From positions 1-5,504 of the forward strand of contig JAUXFJ010000122.1 of assembly GCA_030620065.1 (NCBI GenBank): a stretch of DNA of 5,504 nt, in the 5' to 3' direction. Under the pieces are notes generated by a model. The model was not told the DNA's origin. It saw nothing but the letters and a program-made list of their open reading frames with translations, and ran no database searches. The stretch is from Anaerolineaceae bacterium. GTDB taxonomy: Bacteria; Chloroflexota; Anaerolineae; Anaerolineales; Anaerolineaceae. A program made the position numbers and the translations under genes. Every line of letters begins with the position of its first letter. Within the stretch, counting starts at the first letter, position 1. Positions 1-5,265 of this stretch are shown here, piece by piece.

Positions 1-374
1 AGGTGATTGACCTGCCGGGCACTTACAGCTTGAGTGCTTTTTCACCGGAGGAAGTCATTGCCCGAGATTTTATAATTGATGAACGACCAGATGTGGTAGC
101 GGCTATCGTGGACGCTGCCCACCTGGAGCGCAACCTTTATCTGGCTGTCCAAATTTTAGAGATGGGAGCTCCTGTAGTGATTGTCCTTAATATGTCGGAT
201 ATGGCTGAATCGAGTGGTCTCAAGATTGATCAGCAGATGTTGAGTCAGGCTCTAGGCTCGCCAGTGGTCCGCACCGTTGGCAGTAAAGGGGAAGGAATCG
301 ACCAATTGAAAAACGCTATGATCGAAGCAACAGAGCAGGATAGTAGCCTGAACAGGCTGAAGGAGACAGCATGA
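1..374 (+). CDS. feoB: FeoB G domain (stand-alone small GTPase part of the ferrous iron transporter), 5'-truncated
   Basis: This is the GTP-binding part of the FeoB Fe(II) uptake system, cytoplasmic and acting on the membrane permease encoded next. The window enters mid-gene: the first complete codon is at 3 (GTG, read here as internal Val rather than a start), and the P-loop (G1) and switch I lie upstream. Visible in order, counting from that codon: G3 motif DLPG (3-6) with the FeoB-typical TYSLSAFSPEE stretch, the LERNLYL signature (41-47), the G4 motif NMSD (63-66), and a G5-like loop around TVGSKGEGI (91-99). The protein stops at 374, soon after the G domain, where a canonical FeoB would continue into a helical domain and about 500 residues of membrane protein. 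The stop overlaps the next start as ATGA. Assignment to FeoB is firm; whether the split is native or a frameshift is discussed in the findings. Confidence 0.93.
   Translation, partial: VIDLPGTYSLSAFSPEEVIARDFIIDERPDVVAAIVDAAHLERNLYLAVQILEMGAPVVIVLNMSDMAESSGLKIDQQMLSQALGSPVVRTVGSKGEGIDQLKNAMIEATEQDSSLNRLKETA
345..366 (+). promoter_or_regulatory. Hairpin and ribosome binding site at the split-FeoB junction
   Basis: AGCCTG (345-350) and CAGGCT (353-358) form a perfect inverted repeat around AA, so a realistic RNA fold has 5 pairs and a GAAC tetraloop. Immediately after comes the Shine-Dalgarno sequence AAGGAGA (360-366), four bases before the ATG at 371. The good ribosome binding site supports initiation of the second FeoB gene, and the ATGA overlap implies translational coupling. 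Whether the hairpin forms or matters is inference; it would be melted by ribosomes finishing the first gene, as coupling requires. Confidence 0.55.
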
Positions 375-2110
375 GTACACACAAATTAGCTTACGCCCGA
401 CGGGCGGGTTTTGTAATTGACTATGGACGTGAAGTCGAGGAGGAAATCGAACGTCTCCAAAGAGAAATGGATAAACATACTGCCATCCAGCAGCGTTTCC
501 CAGAACGCTGGCTGGCAATTCAATTGATAGAGCAGGACATGGGTATCCAAACCAGCTTGAAGGAAATAGAGGGTGGCGCGACATTATTAGCGGAGGCGCA
601 GAAGAGCATCGATCATTTGACAGAGGTTTATGGTGATGATTTAGATGTTGTTATCGCTGACCACCGATACGGCTGGATACATGGCATGCTTCGTGAGGTT
701 GTGACGCGGCCTAAAATTGATCGCTTGAGTCTTTCGGATAAAATCGACAAGGTCGTCACACATCGTCTGTTAGGTATCCCCATCTTTCTGTTTGCCATGT
801 GGGTGGTCTTCAAATTGACCGCTGACGTTTCGGCTCCCTATCTTGACTGGGTGGACGGTGTCATTGGTGGGCCGCTCACCAATTGGGTGGTAGCAATTTT
901 GGGGGGCATTGGCATAGGTGGAACCTGGATAGAGAACCTGTTTGTGGATGGCATCATCGCCGGTGTTGGCGGCGTGTTGGTCTTTGTGCCAGTTCTGATG
1001 TTCCTTTATCTGGCATTGGCTCTTTTGGAAGACTCAGGTTACATGGCGCGCGCTGCTTTCGTTATGGATCGGTTGATGCATGCCTTGGGTTTGCACGGTA
1101 AAAGTTTCTTACCCATGCTGGTAGGTTTTGGTTGTACTGTGCCAGCCCTTTATGCCACCCGCACCCTGGAGAATGAAAAAGATCGCATTCTCACCGGCTT
1201 GCTGGTACCATTTATGAGCTGCGGAGCGCGGCTGCCAGTGTATGTACTCTTTGCAGCTATCTTTTTCCCTGATAACGGCAGTACGATAGTTTTTGGTTTG
1301 TATCTACTTGGTATTCTTACTGCTATTGTGTTGGGTATTATTTTAAAGAACAGCCTCTTTAAAGGGAAAGAGCTGTCTCCCTTTGTGATGGAACTGCCTC
1401 CGTACCGCTTGCCAACTTTGAAAGGCCTCTGGTTTCATATATGGGAACGCACCGGTGCTTTCGTCCACAAGGCGTGGACCGTTATCCTGGCTACCAGCAT
1501 CATCATTTGGCTGCTGATCGCTATTCCTATGAATGGTGAGGGTTCCTTTGCTGACACAGACGTGAATAACAGTGCCTTCGCGACAATGAGTGGTGCAATC
1601 GCACCCGTTTTTGCCCCTTTGGGATTCGACTCATGGGAGGCCAGCAGCGCGTTGGTCACAGGCTTTGTGGCTAAGGAAGTAGTCGTCAGCACCATGGCTC
1701 AGGTATACGGTGTGGAAGAAGCCGAGGAAGAAGCCGAGCCGACCACCTTCGTTGAAGACGTATGGGAAATTATCACCAGCTTCGTCAGTGCCACAGGAGA
1801 TACGATTAAATCACTTCCTCTCATCGTGGGTGTTAATCTGTTTGAGGAAGAAGAAGAGGCGGAACCCACTGGACTGATGCTGGCTGTGCAGAACGGTTTT
1901 GAAATTTCCAGCGGCGGACATGGAGCTCTAGCATCGCTGGCCTTTATGGTCTTTGTTCTCATCTATACTCCCTGTATGGTTGCCATTGCTGCTGAGTGGC
2001 AAGAACTAGGTGCCAAGTGGACATGGTTTAGCATTATTGGGCAATTGCTCCTGGCTTGGCTGATGGCGTTTGTGGTATTCCAGGGCGGGATGTTATTAGG
2101 ATTAGGATAG
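371..2110 (+). CDS. feoB: FeoB helical domain plus membrane permease (ferrous iron transport protein B, second half)
   Basis: This 579-residue protein is the Fe(II) permease half of FeoB in the cytoplasmic membrane. Residues about 15-115 match the helical regulatory region that follows the G domain in normal FeoB (IDYGREVEEEIERL, then ERWLAIQLIE and IADHRYGWI). SDKIDKVVTHRLLGIPIF (122-139) leads into the first membrane helix. Family signatures follow: LLEDSGYMARAAFVMDRLM (218-236), gate motif GFGCTVPA (252-259, Cys255), MSCGARLPVY (282-291, Cys284), ELPPYRLP (341-348), second gate GFVAKEVVVS (431-440) and YTPCMVAIAA (532-541, Cys535). Several hydrophobic helices lie between them. A Glu-rich insert of about 55 residues (449-500) follows the second gate. 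The ATG at 371 is chosen for its Shine-Dalgarno sequence and ATGA overlap with the G-domain gene. No G1-G5 motifs occur, so it must rely on the separate GTPase. A typical FeoB is one polypeptide of roughly 650-800 residues. Confidence 0.93.
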   Translation: MSTHKLAYARRAGFVIDYGREVEEEIERLQREMDKHTAIQQRFPERWLAIQLIEQDMGIQTSLKEIEGGATLLAEAQKSIDHLTEVYGDDLDVVIADHRYGWIHGMLREVVTRPKIDRLSLSDKIDKVVTHRLLGIPIFLFAMWVVFKLTADVSAPYLDWVDGVIGGPLTNWVVAILGGIGIGGTWIENLFVDGIIAGVGGVLVFVPVLMFLYLALALLEDSGYMARAAFVMDRLMHALGLHGKSFLPMLVGFGCTVPALYATRTLENEKDRILTGLLVPFMSCGARLPVYVLFAAIFFPDNGSTIVFGLYLLGILTAIVLGIILKNSLFKGKELSPFVMELPPYRLPTLKGLWFHIWERTGAFVHKAWTVILATSIIIWLLIAIPMNGEGSFADTDVNNSAFATMSGAIAPVFAPLGFDSWEASSALVTGFVAKEVVVSTMAQVYGVEEAEEEAEPTTFVEDVWEIITSFVSATGDTIKSLPLIVGVNLFEEEEEAEPTGLMLAVQNGFEISSGGHGALASLAFMVFVLIYTPCMVAIAAEWQELGAKWTWFSIIGQLLLAWLMAFVVFQGGMLLGLG

Positions 2111-2362
2111 AAGAATATGTTGCAGGAAGGCTTTAAGGATGAAGCTTTTGTGACGGTTGAAGGGATATATAAGATAGCTTACTGGGACTTTGGGATATAG
2201 TTTCAGACATCTGAGGCGCTCAGCGTGGATAACAGCGCCAGAGCGATCAGTTATATACACCCATTGGGAATGTGGGCATTGCAGGATGCTTGGGAGCGGA
2301 AGAAGCAGACACAACGGGCGAATCAGAGACCGTCTTCCAAAGACAATGTAACTCTTAGTGAC

Positions 2363-2371
2363 TGTGGATAA
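2363..2371 (-). promoter_or_regulatory. Possible DnaA box (perfect consensus match)
   Basis: TGTGGATAA is the exact reverse complement of the E. coli DnaA-box consensus TTATCCACA. A near match, CGTGGATAA (8 of 9), lies in the same orientation at 2224-2232, and an AT-rich stretch follows at 2401-2448. No dnaA, dnaN or other origin-linked gene is visible, and 8-of-9 matches also occur by chance inside glmM (3973-3981 and 4423-4431 areas). It may be a scattered titration site or coincidence; the consensus used by this organism is not known from the window. Confidence 0.25.
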
Positions 2372-2448
2372 GGGGAAAGATAACGAAGGTATAAGCAAGC
2401 GGTTATTTACTATATATTGTTTGGGCTTTCATAAAAAACTGAAAACTT

Positions 2449-2520
2449 GAAGAAGTATCCCAGGCGGGTCTTTAAGACTCCTTGGGATATTCTTCATCGG
2501 GCATTTGAATACTTCTTTTT
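2449..2520 (+). terminator. Long imperfect hairpin with downstream T-run, candidate terminator
   Basis: Bases 2449-2464 (GAAGAAGTATCCCAGG) pair with 2480-2495 (CCTTGGGATATTCTTC) through 15 base pairs with two single-base bulges (G2455 and T2482). The 15-base loop contains its own short repeat GTCTT-T-AAGAC (2468-2478), which can extend the stem. No T-run follows directly; the nearest is 2513-2520, about 18 bases on. On the other strand the same stem is followed by T-rich sequence (complement of 2431-2448), so it could act in both directions. It lies 340 bases after feoB and about 100 before the next promoter, a fitting place for transcription to end. The structure is clear; the terminator role is inferred. 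Confidence 0.5.
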
Positions 2521-2588
2521 AATGATGTAAATGATTTTTACCATGGGCGTATTAAAGGCTTGAATCTGGAAATGCATCGGGTTTTGGT

Positions 2589-2597
2589 TGGTATAAT
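2589..2597 (+). promoter_or_regulatory. Extended -10 promoter for the phosphodiesterase-glmM genes
   Basis: TGGTATAAT combines a perfect TATAAT hexamer (2592-2597) with the TG of an extended -10 element (2589-2590). No good -35 hexamer is spaced correctly: TGGAAA (2567-2572) matches 4 of 6 positions of TTGACA but at 19 bases. Extended -10 promoters can work without a -35. Transcription would start near 2604-2605, giving a leader of about 80 bases before the GTG at 2687. It is the best promoter-like sequence in the window and sits between the hairpin at 2449 and the next gene. Confidence 0.6.
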
Positions 2598-2605
2598 TCT
2601 AATAG

Positions 2606-2618
2606 TATGCTTAGCATA
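2606..2618. promoter_or_regulatory. 13-base perfect palindrome at the predicted transcription start, possible operator
   Basis: TATGCTTAGCATA is a perfect inverted repeat: TATGCT and AGCATA around one central T (2612). It begins nine bases after the -10 hexamer, overlapping or just following the expected start site, where a bound repressor would block RNA polymerase. No regulator gene is visible here and I do not recognise the motif as the site of a named family. The symmetry is seen directly; operator function is inferred. Confidence 0.4.
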
Positions 2619-2674
2619 AATTACATCCAATCAGGATTAGCAATTGAGAAGAAGCTTTGTGCAAGATCGCACAT

Positions 2675-2680
2675 AGGAGG
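2675..2680 (+). promoter_or_regulatory. Shine-Dalgarno sequence that decides the phosphodiesterase start
   Basis: AGGAGG is a full Shine-Dalgarno match ending six bases before GTG 2687. It lies inside the longer reading frame that could begin at TTG 2657, which has no comparable site, so GTG 2687 is preferred and the first ten codons of the longer frame are read as leader. Confidence 0.8.
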
Positions 2681-2686
2681 CAGATT

Positions 2687-3598
2687 GTGACACCGGCACC
2701 TCAAGGGAGCTTCAGGGTGATGACGCATAACATTGGCGGTGGGGCAAAGCAGTTTAAGGGCACCGTTGGCTGCATTTCAGAAGAGCAGCGCCAAGCGATG
2801 ACGACTCTGATCATAAAGATGAAAGCGGATATCTTATGTGTGCAGGAAGTTGTCCAGTATACTGATGCTGATGGGATCTTGCACAGTATGGTCGAGCACA
2901 TCCGTCAAGCGGGAGATTATGAAAACTTCTCCTATGGTGAAACGCTTTCGATGAAGAAGCACATGCAGGTCAAGAAAGACACCCTGGTTGACGGGCTATT
3001 CAAGGATTGGTGGGATTGGTCAACGGGAAATGCTATGTTTTCACGCTGGCCATTTTCGCGTTTGGGCGATGTAGGCAAGGGAGGTGTTCCGCGCAATATC
3101 CCGATCTTTCAACCAACTTTATACGAGGGCAATCGGGACAGCGACCCGCGCTTTGTGATATTGGGACGGATCAAACGTGCACCATATCCTTATGTTTTAA
3201 ATTTACATCTAACAACGCTGGTGGGTGAGCGACCGCCAACATCAAAACCTGATATTATCGATGCAGCGCGTCTCACACGCTATCATCAACTGGAACGGGT
3301 TTTGGATTTAGTAAAGCGACACATCATTGATGCTGGCCATCCCCTGCTCTTGATGGGTGATTTCAATGCCAACCCAAGCGAATATTGCATCGAGCAATTT
3401 CTTGAACAGGAACTTGGTTTTGTAAGGTTGATCCCTAAGAATGATCTACCTACGCACGCTAAGGCTGGTATGGTTGACCATATCTTCTTCTCACCAGCGG
3501 AACGGCTGGCCGGTTATGAGTGCTGGATTGAAAACAGCAAGTTGGCGCGCCAGGCTTCTGACCATTTGCCGGTTCTTGCAGATATTATCATCAAATGA
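2687..3598 (+). CDS. Endonuclease/exonuclease/phosphatase (EEP) family protein, substrate unknown
   Basis: A 303-residue enzyme of the EEP (DNase I-like) superfamily, metal-dependent hydrolases of phosphodiester or phosphomonoester bonds in nucleic acids, lipids or inositol phosphates. All core motifs are present, numbered from GTG 2687: MTHNIGG with Asn15, ILCVQEV with the metal-binding Glu54, TGNAMFSRWP (Asn115), LNLHLTTL (His174), LLMGDFNANP (Asp225, Asn227), MVDHIFF (Asp264, His265) and SDHLPV (Asp292, His293, the catalytic-end pair). No signal peptide or membrane helix is seen, so it should be cytoplasmic. A lysine-rich stretch with KKHMQVKKD (about 90-98) could bind a phosphate-rich substrate, but that is a guess. 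Length is usual for the superfamily. It probably starts from the promoter at 2589 and may be transcribed together with glmM 57 bases downstream. Family assignment is firm; the substrate cannot be told from sequence. Confidence 0.9.
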   Translation: MTPAPQGSFRVMTHNIGGGAKQFKGTVGCISEEQRQAMTTLIIKMKADILCVQEVVQYTDADGILHSMVEHIRQAGDYENFSYGETLSMKKHMQVKKDTLVDGLFKDWWDWSTGNAMFSRWPFSRLGDVGKGGVPRNIPIFQPTLYEGNRDSDPRFVILGRIKRAPYPYVLNLHLTTLVGERPPTSKPDIIDAARLTRYHQLERVLDLVKRHIIDAGHPLLLMGDFNANPSEYCIEQFLEQELGFVRLIPKNDLPTHAKAGMVDHIFFSPAERLAGYECWIENSKLARQASDHLPVLADIIIK

Positions 3599-3601
3599 AT
3601 A

Positions 3602-3647
3602 AAAGGAGCGATCAGATCTGAGTTAGAATGCTCAGCTGATCAGGTAG
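3602..3647 (+). promoter_or_regulatory. Structured glmM leader: Shine-Dalgarno-like sequence followed by a large hairpin
   Basis: AAAGGAG (3602-3608) is a strong ribosome-binding sequence with no usable start codon at normal distance. Directly after it, 3610-3615 (GATCAG) and 3618-3622 (CTGAG) pair with 3636-3641 (CTGATC) and 3631-3635 (CTCAG): 11 pairs with a two-base bulge (3616-3617) and an eight-base loop. Only a weak AGGTAG (3642-3647) stands eight bases before the glmM ATG. With no T-run after the stem it is a poor terminator. If folded, the stem would bring the strong site to about 15 bases from the start. The structure is seen; its role is inferred. Confidence 0.5.
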
Positions 3648-3655
3648 CCAACATT

Positions 3656-5128
3656 ATGAAAAAGCGACAGTATTTTGGTACGGATGGTATTAGAGGGCGG
3701 GTGGGACGCCATCCATTGGTGCCTGATTTTGCACTAAAACTAGGATATGCAGCCGGAAGTGTTCTGGCTCTCTCCTCAAAGACACGACCCACATTTGTGA
3801 TCGGCAGAGATACACGCCAATCAGGCCAGATGCTGCAGAGTGCGTTAACTGGCGGAATGCTTGCTAGTGGGGCAACAGTTATTAATTTGGGTGTCATCAC
3901 GACGCCTGGCGTGGCATTTATGGTAAAGAAGTTAGGTGCGGATGCTGGCATTGTGATCTCGGCTTCACATAACCCTGTGGATGAGAACGGGATCAAGTTC
4001 TTCAACCGCGAGGGGAAGAAGCTACGCGAAGATGTAGAGCTTGCTATTGAAGCGCTGATTGACAGTGAAATGTTGCTGGAATCGATGCATTCCGGCGATT
4101 ATGGGCGCAGTATTGATGGCTCGGATATGCGTGAGCTTTATGTTGATGATTTAGTTGATGAACATAATGGCTTGCGGCTGGATAAGCTGACCATTGTGTT
4201 AGACTGTGCTAATGGGGCAGCATCCTGGTATGCACCCGAGTGTTTTTCGCGCCTGGGTGCAAATGTGGTGACGATCAATGCTTCACCAACTGGTACAAAC
4301 ATTAATAATGAGGCTGGCTCGGAGCATGTACGCTCCTATCCGAAAGATATGGCAGCCCTTATCCGTCGATATGGTGCTGATTTTGGGATTGTGTTCGATG
4401 GCGATGCTGACCGGGTGATCTTTGTGGATGAAAAGGGTGACTTGGTGGATGGTGATCATATGCTAGCCATTCTGGCTACCTATCTGAGCGAGCAGGGGCG
4501 TTTATTAGGCCATACAGTCGTTTCAACGAATATGGCTAATGGTGCGCTGGCCAATTATTTTGCTGAAAGAGGGATTCAGTTCATCGAGACACCGGTTGGA
4601 GATAAGTACGTCACGGAAGAGCTGGTCAAGCTCAGGGCAAAGGAGGCCGCCACAAGCAAGCTTGGCTTGGGTGGTGAGCAGTCTGGTCATATTATCCTGA
4701 TGGATGGTGAACATAACACAGGAGACGGAATCCGCACGGCATTATATATGATCCGAGCTTATCTTGATTCTCGTGATAGCTCCTTAGCCGCGCTCGCAGA
4801 AAGCATTCATAAATATCCTCAAGTGATCGCTTCAGCTTATGTTGAGAACAAGCCTGACCTTGAAAAAAACGAAGTGCTTAAAGAGATGACTGCTGCCATC
4901 AAAGCGGATCTGCCGGGATTAACGCGTATGAATTTGCGTTATTCGGGCACCGAACCAAAATTCCGTTTGATGCTTGAAGCAGATACCCGCCATACCGTGC
5001 TTGAGCTGGCAGAGAAAGCCTGGGGGGTCTGCCGTGTTGTGCAGGAAGCATCCCATACGGATGAAGATGCTGCTGTGGAAGTCTTGAATGTGACGCGCGG
5101 CGGATTAATTGATAAACCCGAAATTTAA
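3656..5128 (+). CDS. glmM: Phosphoglucosamine mutase
   Basis: GlmM interconverts glucosamine-6-phosphate and glucosamine-1-phosphate in the cytoplasm, the step before GlmU in making UDP-GlcNAc for peptidoglycan and other glycans. The 490-residue product has all alpha-D-phosphohexomutase landmarks: FGTDGIRG (7-14), active-site serine loop ISASHNP (101-107, Ser104 the expected phosphoserine), metal loop DGDADR (248-253), sugar-binding GEQSGH (340-345) and phosphate-binding RYSGTEPKFR (428-437). The Gln in GEQSGH favours GlmM over phosphoglucomutase or phosphomannomutase, whose loops usually read GEESGH or GEMSGH. It is longer than the usual 445 or so residues: there is a small insert before the sugar loop (about 327-335, RAKEAATSK) and a tail after about 455. 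ATG 3656 is the only start that keeps the N-terminal motif; its own ribosome binding site is weak. It ends in tandem stops TAA-TAG (5126-5131). Cotranscription with the upstream EEP gene is likely. Confidence 0.92.
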   Translation: MKKRQYFGTDGIRGRVGRHPLVPDFALKLGYAAGSVLALSSKTRPTFVIGRDTRQSGQMLQSALTGGMLASGATVINLGVITTPGVAFMVKKLGADAGIVISASHNPVDENGIKFFNREGKKLREDVELAIEALIDSEMLLESMHSGDYGRSIDGSDMRELYVDDLVDEHNGLRLDKLTIVLDCANGAASWYAPECFSRLGANVVTINASPTGTNINNEAGSEHVRSYPKDMAALIRRYGADFGIVFDGDADRVIFVDEKGDLVDGDHMLAILATYLSEQGRLLGHTVVSTNMANGALANYFAERGIQFIETPVGDKYVTEELVKLRAKEAATSKLGLGGEQSGHIILMDGEHNTGDGIRTALYMIRAYLDSRDSSLAALAESIHKYPQVIASAYVENKPDLEKNEVLKEMTAAIKADLPGLTRMNLRYSGTEPKFRLMLEADTRHTVLELAEKAWGVCRVVQEASHTDEDAAVEVLNVTRGGLIDKPEI

Positions 5129-5201
5129 TAGGAATTGATACATCGAATATTTTTGCGTTCAGATAATTCGAAAGAAGAACAAACGAAGGGTTTATCTGGG
5201 A

Positions 5202-5229
5202 TTGGTGTTTTAAAATATTATTATCTAAT
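5202..5229 (+). promoter_or_regulatory. Possible weak promoter upstream of the last gene
   Basis: In the AT-rich 137-base gap after glmM, TTGGTG (5202-5207) and TCTAAT (5224-5229) stand 16 bases apart as candidate -35 and -10 elements; TATTAT (5216-5221) is an alternative -10. Matches are partial and AT-rich DNA gives such hits easily. No terminator is seen after glmM, only an unconvincing TCGAAT/ATTCGA pairing (5143-5148 with 5166-5171), so readthrough from glmM is also possible. Confidence 0.25.
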
Positions 5230-5265
5230 TTGTAAGACATATCTGATCAAGAGGAGAAATTCCTA

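Larger units (their letters stand above)
2111..2686. other. 576-base intergenic region between feoB and the phosphodiesterase gene
   Basis: No convincing gene is seen on either strand. The first part (2111-2371) continues the feoB frame with a single extra TAG at 2198-2200. It contains a possible 27-residue reading frame from ATG 2117 that lacks a good ribosome binding site, and a small stem GGCGCT/AGCGCC (2215-2220 with 2234-2239). A perfect match to the E. coli DnaA-box consensus lies at 2363-2371. The stretch 2401-2448 is AT-rich. A long hairpin (2449-2495), an extended -10 promoter (2589-2597) and a palindrome (2606-2618) follow and are listed separately. A minus-strand frame across 2102-2398 has only a TTG start without a ribosome binding site and no recognisable motif, so it is not called. 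Confidence 0.7.

Noticed and set aside
341..380. Programmed -1 frameshift joining the two FeoB halves
   Set aside because: No slippery heptamer is present at the overlap and a normal start with its own ribosome binding site is available, so two proteins are the simpler reading.
2102..2398. 98-codon minus-strand frame opposite the feoB 3' region
   Set aside because: It begins with TTG, has no ribosome binding site, runs into the end of feoB, and its translation shows no recognisable domain or coding-like pattern.
2657..2686. Longer start (TTG 2657) for the EEP gene
   Set aside because: The AGGAGG at 2675-2680 lies inside this extension and is correctly spaced for GTG 2687; the extra ten residues precede the conserved fold.
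2605..2686. Riboswitch in the leader of the EEP gene
   Set aside because: The leader is only about 80 bases and, apart from the small palindrome, shows no fold or conserved core of a known riboswitch class.
3628..3639. Leader peptide ATG CTC AGC TGA upstream of glmM
   Set aside because: Only three codons, 19 bases from the nearest Shine-Dalgarno sequence, and located in the loop and stem of the hairpin; chance is a sufficient explanation.
3640..4005. 121-codon minus-strand frame inside glmM, and similar frames inside feoB and the EEP gene
   Set aside because: These are shadows of strongly conserved + strand genes, with no ribosome binding site or family motif of their own.
5143..5171. TCGAAT/ATTCGA pairing after glmM as a terminator
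   Set aside because: Six mostly A-T pairs around a 17-base loop and no T-run after the stem; too weak to call.
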